Below, in pieces: positions 36,316 through 45,206 of a stretch of 62,280 bases of DNA. This DNA comes from an uncultured Alphaproteobacteria bacterium. Lineage in GTDB: Bacteria > Pseudomonadota > Alphaproteobacteria > Rhodobacterales > Rhodobacteraceae. The stretch spans positions 1 to 62,280 of the forward strand of contig CACGMO010000013.1 of the NCBI GenBank assembly GCA_902574225.1, in the 5' to 3' direction. The first letter of the stretch is position 1, and each line of letters opens with the position of its first letter. Below the pieces are notes generated by a model, which searched no databases, had not been told where the DNA came from, and saw nothing but the letters and a program-made list of their open reading frames with translations. The translations under genes were made by a program, and so were the position numbers.

Positions 36316-37584
36316 TTATCTCAATATGTTTGGTAGCCAGGTGGACGCCCAAGGAAAAAAAATCATCAAAGCTCCATAAATTATTCCAATTAGCGTGAAT
36401 AATGGTATTTCCCGAAAAGCCTTGCCTGGATCTTCGCCTACCACTCCAGCAGACGTATAAATTCCTACACAAACAGGAGGTGTAATCATGCCAATTCCAG
36501 CAAATGCAACAAATACAACATAAAGGTGTAATAAGCTTTGATCAAAAGAGAGAGCAATAGCAGCAAAAATAGGAACAGTTAAATAGAAAACAGGAACTAT
36601 TTCTATGAAAGTCCCCAAAAACAAACAAATTACAGCAAGCATGACCCAAAACAAGAGGGGACTAGCACCCATTGAGGTAAAGAATTCAATTATTTTTTGG
36701 GGAGTTTGTGTATATGTCAATACAACGCTTAAAAATGTTGCTGTTGCTATAATCGAAAAAATAACGGCAGTGGTTATCGCTGTTTCTTTTAAACACAAAA
36801 CTAGACCTGTAAAAGTTAATTCTCGGTAAATAATAAAGCCTATTAGGGCTGCCCATACACCAGCAACTGCGGCAGATTCGGAGGGAGTCAGAAGCCCAGC
36901 ATAAATTCCTCCTAAAATAATAAATGGAGTTACCAATGCAGGTAATGCTTTAAAAAATGAGGTTAATTTTTCCCTACTGGTAGCCTTTTTTAGTCTCTTA
37001 ACATTTCGACATTTTATTAGAACCACTGCAATCATTAAAAAAAGAAGTATAATTCCGGGAATTATCCCTGCTGCGAAAGTTTGAGATACTGGTACATTAG
37101 TGAGAGCACTATAAAGTATTGCGGCGTTGGATGGAGGGATTAAGGCCTCTAAAAGAGCGGCCGAAGCTGCAAGTACTACTACGAAAGGTGTTGGGTATCC
37201 TTGCTCAATCATTTTTGGCATCATTATAGTTCCTACCGCCGTAATGGCTGCAAGTATGGATCCACAGAATGCAGCAAAAAAACCCATTGCCACTACCATA
37301 GCTACACCAAGTCCCCCGGGCCAATGTCCTACAAGAGCAGTGCAAAAGTTTACTAGCCTGGTAGCTGCACCACCCCTTAACATTACCATTCCAGCAAAAA
37401 TGAATAGAGGTACAGCTACTAAAATATGTTTGGTTAAAGCGGCAAAAGAGATTTGTATCAATACAGACCAGGGAAGATTTAACCCCCATATAGCTGCAAT
37501 TGAAGATCCTAAGCCGAATACTATAAATATAGGGACTGCCAAAAGTAACAGGATAAATGATAGAGACATTGACAGAGAGAACAT
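36316..37584 (-). CDS. dctM: TRAP transporter large permease subunit (DctM)
   Basis: A 422-residue membrane protein of the tripartite ATP-independent periplasmic family, with about 12 predicted helices. Hallmarks are VPLFIFAGMVMLRGG, GFFAAFCGSILAAITAVGTIMMPKM and ALIPPSNAAILYSALTNVPVSQTFAAGIIPG, plus the C-terminal GMITPPVCVGIYTSAGV. It couples inward Na+ flow to uptake of an organic acid delivered by DctP. The three genes lie in the order dctP, dctQ, dctM with 4-7 nt gaps. Confidence 0.95.
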   Translation of the reverse strand: MFSLSMSLSFILLLLAVPIFIVFGLGSSIAAIWGLNLPWSVLIQISFAALTKHILVAVPLFIFAGMVMLRGGAATRLVNFCTALVGHWPGGLGVAMVVAMGFFAAFCGSILAAITAVGTIMMPKMIEQGYPTPFVVVLAASAALLEALIPPSNAAILYSALTNVPVSQTFAAGIIPGIILLFLMIAVVLIKCRNVKRLKKATSREKLTSFFKALPALVTPFIILGGIYAGLLTPSESAAVAGVWAALIGFIIYRELTFTGLVLCLKETAITTAVIFSIIATATFLSVVLTYTQTPQKIIEFFTSMGASPLLFWVMLAVICLFLGTFIEIVPVFYLTVPIFAAIALSFDQSLLHLYVVFVAFAGIGMITPPVCVGIYTSAGVVGEDPGKAFREIPLFTLIGIIYGALMIFFPWASTWLPNILR

Positions 37585-37588
37585 ATGG

Positions 37589-38098
37589 CTAGTCAGCTTT
37601 ACTTTTAAAGTTTTTGAGATTCAGAATTTCCTCTAAAAACATTTGCGTTGAAAATAGTATAAGGATTAGAAATCCAGTCGGAAAGGCTAAGTACATCCAC
37701 CAAATTGGCACGTCAATTTCTAGCTCCATTTTTTGACCGAGGTTATAATAAAGGACGGTTGCATCTATACCCGCTTTGCAAAAAATAAGACCGGCCATTA
37801 AAGCAACGAGAGCAACGAACATTCTTAAAATAATTTTACTTTTATCAGAAAGAATACTTGTTAAAAAATCAACTTTTATGTGTTTGCTTTGAACTAGAAG
37901 TGGACCTAGCAATGGAAAAACCAACCAGCTTGTCAATACTGGGGGTAACTCAATAAACCAATCGTAACCGATACCTGAAACATACCGAGTTAAAGCGCTA
38001 AGTGAAAGAGCTAGAACCATTAAAGCTACAATAATTGTTGCCAGCCATAAAATTACTTTATTAAGAATATTATTTATGGCTAGCAAAACGTATAGCAT
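37589..38098 (-). CDS. dctQ: TRAP transporter small permease subunit (DctQ)
   Basis: A 169-residue protein with four predicted membrane helices. It has LPPVLTSWLVFPLLGPLLVQSKHIKVDFL, the DctQ hallmark around the W-x-x-x-x-G and H-I-x-V/D-F blocks. It partners with DctM. It lies 7 nt after dctP and 4 nt before dctM. Confidence 0.93.
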   Translation of the reverse strand: MLYVLLAINNILNKVILWLATIIVALMVLALSLSALTRYVSGIGYDWFIELPPVLTSWLVFPLLGPLLVQSKHIKVDFLTSILSDKSKIILRMFVALVALMAGLIFCKAGIDATVLYYNLGQKMELEIDVPIWWMYLAFPTGFLILILFSTQMFLEEILNLKNFKSKAD

Positions 38099-38105
38099 AA
38101 TATCG

Positions 38106-39125
38106 CTAATTTAGTGATGCCACATAGTCTTCCGCGGCTTTTAATGCTTTAGCGTCAATCATATCAGCCATCGCAGGGATAACTTTTTCATTCATTAACT
38201 TATCAAACTTTGCCTTCTCTGCCCCAGACAAAACGGTAATAATACCTCCCTTTCCCTGAAACTGTTTAAGCGTATCTTCTCCCGCATCCATAATTCCATT
38301 AGTTGATAAGTCGCCTACTTCTTTACCTACTTCTAAAATTATTTTTTGTAATTCTGGTGATAGCGAGTCAAACCATTGAGCATTAGCCATCACAAATGCG
38401 TCGGCATAATACTGATATGGCTTCTGAGCGTATTTTAAAAATTCCCACCAACTATAGGCTCCGATACTTTGAGGAGGACTATTTATTGTGTCGATCATGC
38501 CGGTTTGTAATGCCGTGTATACTTCACCTGTGGGTAAAGATACTCTTTTCGATCCAAATGCATCCCACATTGGTTCCTCACTTTTTAACAATCTTCTAGC
38601 CTTCAAGTCTTTCATAGCGTCGATCCCAGTCAGTTCTCTTTTGCTACTAAAAGTCATTACTGGGCCTACGGGGTTGTACATAATCAACTTCGAATTTGTT
38701 TTTGTAGTAATTTCATTCCAGATCTTTTTTCCTTCTGGCGAATCTTGAAAAAAGTTTCGTTGTTCATCATATGACTGGAATAAACCGGGGTAAGAAGCAA
38801 TATTAAAATTTTTGTTGATAGGAGGAAAGCTAACAACGCCTACTATCCCTCCAAGCTCTACTGCCCCTGATGTCACAGCTCCCATAACTTCTCTGATTCC
38901 AAAAAGCTGTTTTGACGGATAAACTTCTATTTTTAATTTACCCTTCGCTCGCTCATTTACCCTATCTGCAAATATCTGTGCATGCTTAGCGCAGTGGTGC
39001 TTAGCACTCCAATGTACTGATAAGCGTGCAACTTGTTCGGCTGAACTAAAATTCACTGTTAAAAGCAAAAGGGCTATCGCTGGAATAAAAATTTTCCTAA
39101 CGGTTCCTAAAAATTGTACTCTCAT
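38106..39125 (-). CDS. dctP: TRAP transporter substrate-binding protein (DctP)
   Basis: A 339-residue periplasmic solute receptor with a signal peptide (about 1-29, ending NFSSAEQ). The DctP fold is shown by HAQIFADRVNERAKGKLKIEVYPSKQLFG, GAVELGGIV and LKARRLLKSEEPMWDAFGSKRVSLPTGEVYTALQTGMID, where the Arg usually grips the substrate carboxylate. The ligand is probably a C4 or other organic acid, not identifiable here. The ATG is preceded by GGGAGGG, an excellent ribosome-binding site. Confidence 0.94.
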   Translation of the reverse strand: MRVQFLGTVRKIFIPAIALLLLTVNFSSAEQVARLSVHWSAKHHCAKHAQIFADRVNERAKGKLKIEVYPSKQLFGIREVMGAVTSGAVELGGIVGVVSFPPINKNFNIASYPGLFQSYDEQRNFFQDSPEGKKIWNEITTKTNSKLIMYNPVGPVMTFSSKRELTGIDAMKDLKARRLLKSEEPMWDAFGSKRVSLPTGEVYTALQTGMIDTINSPPQSIGAYSWWEFLKYAQKPYQYYADAFVMANAQWFDSLSPELQKIILEVGKEVGDLSTNGIMDAGEDTLKQFQGKGGIITVLSGAEKAKFDKLMNEKVIPAMADMIDAKALKAAEDYVASLN

Positions 39126-39160
39126 TTTTCCCTCCCAAAAAAAATTGAATTCGTATTCCT

Positions 39161-39192
39161 ATTATAGGGACTCATTTATAAGAATGGTAACA
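39161..39192 (-). promoter_or_regulatory. putative promoter of the dctPQM operon
   Basis: Read on the minus strand, TATAAT (39166-39161) lies 36 nt upstream of the dctP start. The best -35-like hexamer is TTGTTA (39192-39187), but the spacer of 20 nt is long, so only the -10 element is persuasive. Confidence 0.4.
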
Positions 39193-39193
39193 A

Positions 39194-39361
39194 TTATTTT
39201 TTTAATAAAGTTTTAAATGCAGCTTCAAATCGTGCTCTGTCGAGTTGTCTCGACAACCGCAAGTTTGTTACTTTATCCCGAGTTGAATTTGTTTCTTTAG
39301 ACAGAATCTCATTTAAGAGATGTTTTTTTTGTAACTTTTTCTTGTCTTCGCCATTCTTCAA
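39194..39361 (-). CDS. candidate small basic protein downstream of hsp20 (55 residues)
   Basis: A 55-codon frame in the gap between hsp20 and dctP, on the hsp20 strand. It encodes a highly charged, helical-looking product (KNGEDKKKLQKK..., ending QLDRARFEAAFKTLLKK). The start is TTG at 39361, with AAAGG about 10 nt upstream. No known family recognised. Length, composition and its place 25 nt after the hsp20 stop suggest a co-transcribed small gene, but chance remains possible. Confidence 0.45.
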   Translation of the reverse strand: MKNGEDKKKLQKKHLLNEILSKETNSTRDKVTNLRLSRQLDRARFEAAFKTLLKK

Positions 39362-39386
39362 CTGGTCATGCCTTTGAATTATAGTT

Positions 39387-39797
39387 TTATGATTTTATGG
39401 GGATCTTGCGAGGAGTTTCTTTTCTTGGTTCTTCCTTATAAAGATGAATAGATAATAGCCCATCTTTAAACTCAGCTCCATCAATTCTCACATTATCAGC
39501 TAATCTAAAAGTTTTAGTAAACGCCCGTTTAGCTATTCCTTTATGTATATATTCGTGTTGACCATTTTTGTCACCACTGCCACAAACCACCAATTCACTT
39601 GACGTTGCTTCGATGATGAGATCATTTGTACTGAAGCCAGCTAGTGCGAGAACAATTATAAAACTATTATTTGATAGTTTTTTTATATCGTAAGCTGGAT
39701 AAGTAGACTGCTTCATGGACGACATCCGCTCAATTTCGTCAAAAAGGCTCTCAAATCCAACAAAAGAACTCATGTAGGGAGAAGATAAAAAGCTCAT
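39387..39797 (-). CDS. Hsp20/alpha-crystallin small heat-shock protein
   Basis: A 136-residue holdase chaperone resembling alphaproteobacterial IbpA. The N-terminal FVGFESLFDEIERM is the usual client-binding arm. The alpha-crystallin domain includes ALAGFSTNDLIIEATSSELVVCG and FTKTFRLADNVRIDGAEFKDGLLSIHL (the A-x-x-x-n-G-L family signature), and the C-terminal I-x-I/V-type tail is RKIPIKS. AAAGG lies about 10 nt before the ATG. No obvious heat-shock promoter or ROSE thermometer was recognised. Confidence 0.93.
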   Translation of the reverse strand: MSFLSSPYMSSFVGFESLFDEIERMSSMKQSTYPAYDIKKLSNNSFIIVLALAGFSTNDLIIEATSSELVVCGSGDKNGQHEYIHKGIAKRAFTKTFRLADNVRIDGAEFKDGLLSIHLYKEEPRKETPRKIPIKS

Positions 39798-39946
39798 ATT
39801 ATTGCAAACCTTTTAAAAATAGAAATTTATAACCAATCGCTTATCACCATAAAGTAAAGAATTAGCTATGTTAGTTTTAACCTATCGAAAAGTTTTAAGC
39901 AAATGCGTTTATACAATTTCTTTCCAAAAAATTAATTCGAATGGTA

Positions 39947-39975
39947 TTGAAAAACTTTTTTTACAATTGTAATAT
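39947..39975 (+). promoter_or_regulatory. sigma-70-type promoter of the thi operon
   Basis: TTGAAA at 39947-39952 and TAATAT at 39970-39975 with a 17-nt spacer. The predicted start site is around 39982, a few nucleotides before the TPP riboswitch, which fits well. The surrounding 39798-39984 is the divergent regulatory region between hsp20 and the riboswitch. Confidence 0.65.
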
Positions 39976-39984
39976 AAGGTTGCC

Positions 39985-40060
39985 TCGGGGTGCCATATGG
40001 CTGAGATGTTAAACAGACCCGTTGAACCTGAACCGGTTAATACCGGCGTAGGAAAGGTGT
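39985..40060 (+). promoter_or_regulatory. TPP riboswitch (THI element)
   Basis: All conserved blocks are present in order: CGGGGTGCC, GGCTGAGA, ACCCGTTGAACCTGAACCGGTTAATACCGGCGTAGGAAAGG. Thiamine pyrophosphate binding would reduce expression of the downstream genes. A GC palindrome (GGCGCC near 40074-40079) and AAGGAG at 40094-40099 follow, so control is probably by ribosome-binding-site access. It leads thiBPQ, consistent with thiamine uptake control. Confidence 0.96.
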
Positions 40061-40105
40061 TTAGATTTTCGCTAGGCGCCTGGGAAATATGATAAGGAGT
40101 TTAGT

Positions 40106-41098
40106 ATGAAAATAATTTTAAGCATATTTACTGGATTAGTGTTTTTTACCTCTGTGTTGCACTCAGAGGTCAGGCAAAATTTGGTCGTTTACACTTATGA
40201 TAGTTTTAATTCGGATTGGGGGCCAGGGCCTCAGCTAGAAAAAGCTTTTGAAAATATTTGTGATTGCGACTTAAAGTTTGTGACTGCTGGCGATGGTGCA
40301 GCTCTACTAGCAAAACTAAGGTTGGAAGGAAATAAAACGAAAGCTGACGTAGTAGTTGGCTTAGACACGAATTTACTGAAATCTGCAAAGGACTCTGGAC
40401 TATTCAGCCCTCATAATTTGAACATAAGCTTAGATCTTCCCATTGCTTGGAGAGATGAGACATTCATGCCTTTTGATTGGGGATATTTTTCTTTTGTTTT
40501 TGATAAACGTAAAACAACAAATATTCCAAAATCATTTGAGGAGCTTGCAAAATCAGATCTCAAAATCGCTATTCAAGATCCTCGAAGTTCAACACCTGGG
40601 TTAGGGTTGGTTCTATGGATTGAGAAGTTGTATAATAATGAGAGTAAAACTTTTTGGCGGCAATTAGCCGATAACGTAGTTACCGTGACCCCAGGGTGGT
40701 CAGAAGCCTATGGCCTATTTATTGAAGGAGAGGTGGATGGTGTACTTTCGTATACAACTTCACCCGCGTATCACAAAGTTGCAGAGAATGATAATTCTAA
40801 AGTAGCAGCAATATTTGATGAAGGTCACTTGATGCAAATTGAAGTGGGTGCCATTTTAGAGAATTCAGAAAAAAAGCAGTTAGCAGCTGACTTCCTCGCA
40901 TTTATGACTTCAAGTCAAGCGCAATCTATAATACCGACTACAAATTGGATGTACCCTGCAAAGCAACCAGATATAGAGTTTCCTGCAGCATTTAAGGAAG
41001 GTTTAAGCGAAATAGAACCAATTTATTTGGATCCAAATACAGCCAGAACTTTAAAAGATTCAGCTATTGAAGTTTGGAAGAGGGAATTAAGAAAATAA
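40106..41098 (+). CDS. thiB: thiamine ABC transporter, substrate-binding protein
   Basis: A 330-residue periplasmic protein with a signal peptide (about 1-20, LVFFTSVLHSEV). It has NLVVYTYDSFNSDWGPGPQLEKAFE and the ThiB block FDWGYFSFVFDKRKTTNIPKSFEELAKSD. The later RSSTPGLGLVLWI and TPGWSEAYGLFIEGEVDGVLSYTTSPAYH stretches fit thiamine-binding receptors. The riboswitch in front supports the substrate. It overlaps thiP. Confidence 0.95.
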   Translation: MKIILSIFTGLVFFTSVLHSEVRQNLVVYTYDSFNSDWGPGPQLEKAFENICDCDLKFVTAGDGAALLAKLRLEGNKTKADVVVGLDTNLLKSAKDSGLFSPHNLNISLDLPIAWRDETFMPFDWGYFSFVFDKRKTTNIPKSFEELAKSDLKIAIQDPRSSTPGLGLVLWIEKLYNNESKTFWRQLADNVVTVTPGWSEAYGLFIEGEVDGVLSYTTSPAYHKVAENDNSKVAAIFDEGHLMQIEVGAILENSEKKQLAADFLAFMTSSQAQSIIPTTNWMYPAKQPDIEFPAAFKEGLSEIEPIYLDPNTARTLKDSAIEVWKRELRK

Positions 41099-42654
41099 AG
41101 CTGTTTGGGTTTATATGCTTCTTAGGAGTTCTGTGTGTTGGGATCGGGTCAATACTGGTTCTCACATTCCATTCCAGGTATAATACATTTATTACTGCTT
41201 ATGAGGCACAAGTCATAATTTTTACTTTGAGCCAAGCGTTTCTGTCTGCCACTTTATCCCTTTTGCTTGCAATTCCGATATCTAGAGCGATTTATAGAAA
41301 TGAGTTCTTTTGCAAAAATCAAATTATATCTGTTATCGGTATACTCTTTGTTCTGCCAATATTAGTCGTAATTTTAGCTGTCATTAATGTTTTTGGTATC
41401 AACGGAATTATAAACCAGTTTGTGAGTTTTTTTGCGTTTGAAAAATTTTCTATTTATGGGCTAGTTGGGATATTAACTGGCCACATTCTCATAAATCTGC
41501 CGTTCGCTGTGCGATTATTAATTTCTGGTTGGTCAATGATTCCCACGGAGCAGGTTAGGCTGGCTAAACAACTCGGTTTCAACACGCAAGCGTTTTTCAA
41601 GAATATAGAACTCCCAATGTTAGTAAAAATAGCCCCAAGCATTTTTACAATCATTTTCTTATATTGTTCATTGACCTTTTCAATTGCTTTAGTGTTGGGG
41701 GGAGGTCCGAGTGCCACGACAATGGAACTGGCAATATATCAGACAATTATATTCGAAGGTGATTTATCTGCAGCTGCTAGGCTGTCAACTCTGCAATTGA
41801 TATTACTGACTTTTTTATTGATTTTAGCGACCAGGTTTACAGGCAACATGTTTATTGAACAGACCATTATATTGAAAAATGATATACGCGGACCTAAAAC
41901 CTTACTTACTCATTGGATCGATTGCTTTTTTATTATTCTTTTTTGTTTATTCATTTTTTTACCAATTCTTATAATAATTTCTAAAGGACTAGCAAATATC
42001 GCCATAGCTACAGATAAGCTTATTTTGTCTGCAATGAACTCAATTTTAGTTGCGTTGTTAGCTACTCTTATAAACTTAATTTTTTCATTAGCTCTCTGTT
42101 TACTGATTGTCGATGAAAAACGAAAGTTCTTGAAAATAATTATTGAGGTAGGCTCCTTCAGTATTATATGTGTTTCTCCACTTGTTTTTGGAACAGCGCT
42201 GTTCCTACTCTTATTTGAACATATTGATCTTTCTGCAAACGCCTTACTATTGACTGGACTCACTAACGGTGTCCTAATGATTCCGATATCTCTTGCAATT
42301 CTATTGCCTGGGTTTAAAAAAATTAAAGCTAGATACGGAAAGCTTATGAACATAATTGGTGTGCCAAGAACGAGCGAATTAGCAAAGTTTTATGTTCCAT
42401 TGCTCAAAAAAAGTATTAAGTTTTCTTGTGCTTTGGTGTTTGCTCTATCAATTGGGGATTTGGGTGTTATAGTACTTTTTTCCGGCGATGATATAGGTAC
42501 TTTACCAATGTACCTGTATAGGTTGATCGGTAGTTACAGGATGGATGAAGCCTACTTTGTTTCAATGATACTTTTGCTATTGGCCTTCATCTCTTTTTGG
42601 CTGATAGAAAATGGTAATTTAAATGTTTTTAAGCGCAAGCAAATGTCAGATTAA
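41095..42654 (+). CDS. thiP: thiamine ABC transporter, permease
   Basis: A fused double-permease of about 519 residues with around 12 predicted helices. The two EAA-type loops are PTEQVRLAKQLGFNTQAFFKNIELPML and RYGKLMNIIGVPRTSELAKFYVPLL. Start choice is uncertain. TTG at 41074 is possible but poorly preceded. ATA at 41095 overlaps the thiB stop (ATAA), follows GAGGG by 10 nt and yields a normal short N-terminus before the first helix. It has the same geometry as the probable ATA start at 7297. CTG at 41101 is a third option. Confidence 0.9.
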   Translation: MKLFGFICFLGVLCVGIGSILVLTFHSRYNTFITAYEAQVIIFTLSQAFLSATLSLLLAIPISRAIYRNEFFCKNQIISVIGILFVLPILVVILAVINVFGINGIINQFVSFFAFEKFSIYGLVGILTGHILINLPFAVRLLISGWSMIPTEQVRLAKQLGFNTQAFFKNIELPMLVKIAPSIFTIIFLYCSLTFSIALVLGGGPSATTMELAIYQTIIFEGDLSAAARLSTLQLILLTFLLILATRFTGNMFIEQTIILKNDIRGPKTLLTHWIDCFFIILFCLFIFLPILIIISKGLANIAIATDKLILSAMNSILVALLATLINLIFSLALCLLIVDEKRKFLKIIIEVGSFSIICVSPLVFGTALFLLLFEHIDLSANALLLTGLTNGVLMIPISLAILLPGFKKIKARYGKLMNIIGVPRTSELAKFYVPLLKKSIKFSCALVFALSIGDLGVIVLFSGDDIGTLPMYLYRLIGSYRMDEAYFVSMILLLLAFISFWLIENGNLNVFKRKQMSD

Positions 42655-43309
42655 GAACGGAGGATTTTCTGTTCAATGTGACTTTAGTGTCGAGATCGGT
42701 AATCATCTTAGCCTTTTTGGCCCTTCTGGAAGCGGAAAGAGCTCCGTTCTGTTAGGGCTTGCAGGGTTTTTACCAATCATAAATGGAGATTTGGTTTATG
42801 ATGATAACTCAATTTCAAAAATAGAACCAAAGGACAGGCCTTTTGATTTAATCTTTCAGGAAAATAATCTTTTTCCACATCTTACTGTGTCCAGAAATAT
42901 ACTTTTAGGATTGGGAGCAAAAGCGAAAATGGACTTGCAAAATTCTCGTATAGTGAATGAGATCTTAGATCTTGTTGGGTTATACAAAGAGAGGAATAGA
43001 CTTCCTCAAGACATTTCCGGAGGCCAAAGAAGTCGTGCCGCTATTGCGCGTTCTTTAATAAGGAAAAAGCCCATATTACTTCTTGACGAACCATTCGCAG
43101 CGCTTGATTTTGAATTAAAGAATGAGATACTTGCGTTGTTATTGCGCGTAACAAGAAAAAATAATCTTTCAATCATACTTGTGAGCCATGATCCGAGGGA
43201 CGTTCAATACCTAGGAGGTGATGTAGTCTTGTTTAGTGAAAATGGGCAAACTGATTTTTATAAAAATAAAAGTTTTTGGTCAAAATTTTCTTATAAATTA
43301 CATACCTAA
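42623..43309 (+). CDS. thiQ: thiamine ABC transporter, ATP-binding protein
   Basis: A 228-residue ABC ATPase with Walker A LFGPSGSGKSSVLLGLAG, the Q-loop LIFQENNLFPHLTV, signature DISGGQRSRAAIARSLI, Walker B PILLLDEPFAALD and the H-loop LVSHDPRDV. It powers uptake by ThiP. It overlaps thiP by 32 nt. Thiamine import, and no thi biosynthesis seen here, fits the vitamin dependence common in marine planktonic bacteria (inference). Confidence 0.95.
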   Translation: MFLSASKCQIKNGGFSVQCDFSVEIGNHLSLFGPSGSGKSSVLLGLAGFLPIINGDLVYDDNSISKIEPKDRPFDLIFQENNLFPHLTVSRNILLGLGAKAKMDLQNSRIVNEILDLVGLYKERNRLPQDISGGQRSRAAIARSLIRKKPILLLDEPFAALDFELKNEILALLLRVTRKNNLSIILVSHDPRDVQYLGGDVVLFSENGQTDFYKNKSFWSKFSYKLHT

Positions 43310-43398
43310 TGAGTCTCACCCAAAATTGCCAATTAATATAAGGTTTGCATGTAAGCAGAAATAATTTTTGAATTGATGGAGCTATTGAGAGAGAAAAA

Positions 43399-44157
43399 AT
43401 GAAATCTGTACAATTTATAAAAAAAGAGCATATCGGTTTCTTATATTTAAACTCTCCGAAAACCAAGAATGCTCTAAAATCAGAAGATATGAGATTGATA
43501 AGAGACATTCTTGATAAAGAGGCTAAATCAGATATTTATGCTCTAATAATTTCTGGTAGGGGTAACGTTTTTAGCTCAGGAGCTGATTTCACAGAGATAA
43601 CTTCGATAATTGGAAAAAATAAAAAAGATCAAGAGTTACAATCAAACGATATGTCAAAATTATGTGATGCTATTCAAAGCTTTCCTTTCCCAACAGTGTG
43701 TGCTTTAAATGGGAGTGCATATGGTGGAGGTGTAGAAATAGCTTGTGCCTGCGATTTTAGAATTGCTGTATCAAATATTGAAATTATGGTGCCTCCAGCA
43801 AAGATTGGAATACATTATCACCCAGCTGGAATAAAACGATTTTTAAATATTTTCGGAGCAAGTGCTACCAAAAGATTATTACTCACAGCAACAAAATTGT
43901 CAGAAAAGGAACTCAAAAATGTGGGTTTTTTTGATGAGATAATAAATGAAGGTGAGAATGTCATTGAAAGAGCACACGATTTTATTAAGCTATGCAAAGA
44001 GTTATCGCCTGAAGCTGTAAGAGGCATGAAACTGTCGATAAATGACATAGTTATGGATAGCGTGAGTGCCCAAAGGTTTAATTCACGCATCAGGGAAACG
44101 CTGGAGTCTCAGTATTTAGAACGTCAACTGAAATTTATCAAAGAAAAAAACTCTTAG
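43399..44157 (+). CDS. enoyl-CoA hydratase/isomerase family protein
   Basis: A 252-residue crotonase-fold protein. The first oxyanion block is IISGRGNVFSSGADFTEI. The second is ALNGSAYGGGVEIACACDFRIAVSNIEIMVPPAKIGIHYHPAGIKR. A glutamate corresponding to the hydratase catalytic residue is not obvious where expected, so the exact reaction is unclear. GAGAGAG precedes the ATG. It converges with the nitronate monooxygenase-like gene, next to the valine operon, so a CoA-ester role is plausible. Confidence 0.85.
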   Translation: MKSVQFIKKEHIGFLYLNSPKTKNALKSEDMRLIRDILDKEAKSDIYALIISGRGNVFSSGADFTEITSIIGKNKKDQELQSNDMSKLCDAIQSFPFPTVCALNGSAYGGGVEIACACDFRIAVSNIEIMVPPAKIGIHYHPAGIKRFLNIFGASATKRLLLTATKLSEKELKNVGFFDEIINEGENVIERAHDFIKLCKELSPEAVRGMKLSINDIVMDSVSAQRFNSRIRETLESQYLERQLKFIKEKNS

Positions 44158-44176
44158 TAGATAAATTAAAAAATTT

Positions 44177-45154
44177 TTATGCTGAAAGCATACCTTCAAG
44201 TCTTTTTGTTATTAAGCGGTCAGCGTCACTCATTATGCCGTCTATAAGCTCTTTACAGCTTGGTATGTCATTTATTAGACCAACAACCATTCCGCATGAC
44301 CACGCCCCTGCTTCCATTTCTCCATCAAGCATGACTTTAGGATATACTCCTGCAACCTCATCCATAATATCTTCAAATTTAATATTTGAGCCTAGCTCTT
44401 TTTCTTTTTCCAATAATTTTTCTACTGCAGAATTATTCAATACTCTTTCTGTATTTCTTAGAGGGCGCATAACGAGTCTCGTATCCAATTCCGTGGCATT
44501 AATTATTGCCTCTTTAACTCTATCGTGACATGGGGCTTCCTTTGTAGCCATAAATCTTGTTCCCATATTCATTCCATCTGCTCCCATCGCAAGCGAGGCA
44601 ACTAAGCTTCGTGCGTCTGCCATTCCTCCTGAAGCAACAAATGGGATTTTCAACTCTTCAGCTGCTCTGGGAAGTAAAATCATATTTGGCATATCATCTT
44701 CTCCAGGATGTCCTCCGCATTCAAATCCATCGACGGACACAGCATCACATCCTATAGCTTCAGCTTTGAGTGAGTGCCTAACAGAGGTACATTTGTGAAT
44801 AACTTTTATGTCGGCCTTTTTTAAATGTTCCATATAAGGTTGGGGATTCCTTCCTGCAGTCTCTACGATCTTAATTCCTCCATCTATAATAGCATCAATA
44901 TATCCAGGGTAATCAGGAGCTGCTACCGTTGGAAGAAATGTTAAATTCACTCCAAAGGGCTTATCGGTCATTTGATGGCATCTTGCAATCTCTTTTGCAA
45001 GATCCTGAGGAGTTTTTTGGGTAAGTCCAGTTATTATGCCTAATCCACCAGCATTTGAAACAGCAGAGGCAAGTTCGGCAAATCCCACATAGTGCATGCC
45101 ACCTTGAATTATTGGGTGTTGAATGTTGAATAATTCTGTTATCCGGGTTTTCAT
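44177..45154 (-). CDS. nitronate monooxygenase-like flavin enzyme (2-nitropropane dioxygenase family)
   Basis: A 325-residue FMN-dependent TIM-barrel protein. Blocks are IIQGGMHYVGFAELASAVSNAGGLGIITGLTQ, GCDAVSVDGFECGGHPGEDD (phosphate/flavin region), IPFVASGGMADARSLVASLAMGADGMNMGTRFMAT and the C-terminal SCGMVVGLINDIPSCKELID. It may oxidise nitronates, but many relatives are trans-2-enoyl-ACP reductases or have unknown substrates. It lies 52 nt downstream of mmsB, possibly co-transcribed. Confidence 0.88.
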   Translation of the reverse strand: MKTRITELFNIQHPIIQGGMHYVGFAELASAVSNAGGLGIITGLTQKTPQDLAKEIARCHQMTDKPFGVNLTFLPTVAAPDYPGYIDAIIDGGIKIVETAGRNPQPYMEHLKKADIKVIHKCTSVRHSLKAEAIGCDAVSVDGFECGGHPGEDDMPNMILLPRAAEELKIPFVASGGMADARSLVASLAMGADGMNMGTRFMATKEAPCHDRVKEAIINATELDTRLVMRPLRNTERVLNNSAVEKLLEKEKELGSNIKFEDIMDEVAGVYPKVMLDGEMEAGAWSCGMVVGLINDIPSCKELIDGIMSDADRLITKRLEGMLSA

Positions 45155-45206
45155 TTTTTATTCCTATTTTTCTTTAATGCTATGATATTTAAGTTCAAAT
45201 ATAAAA

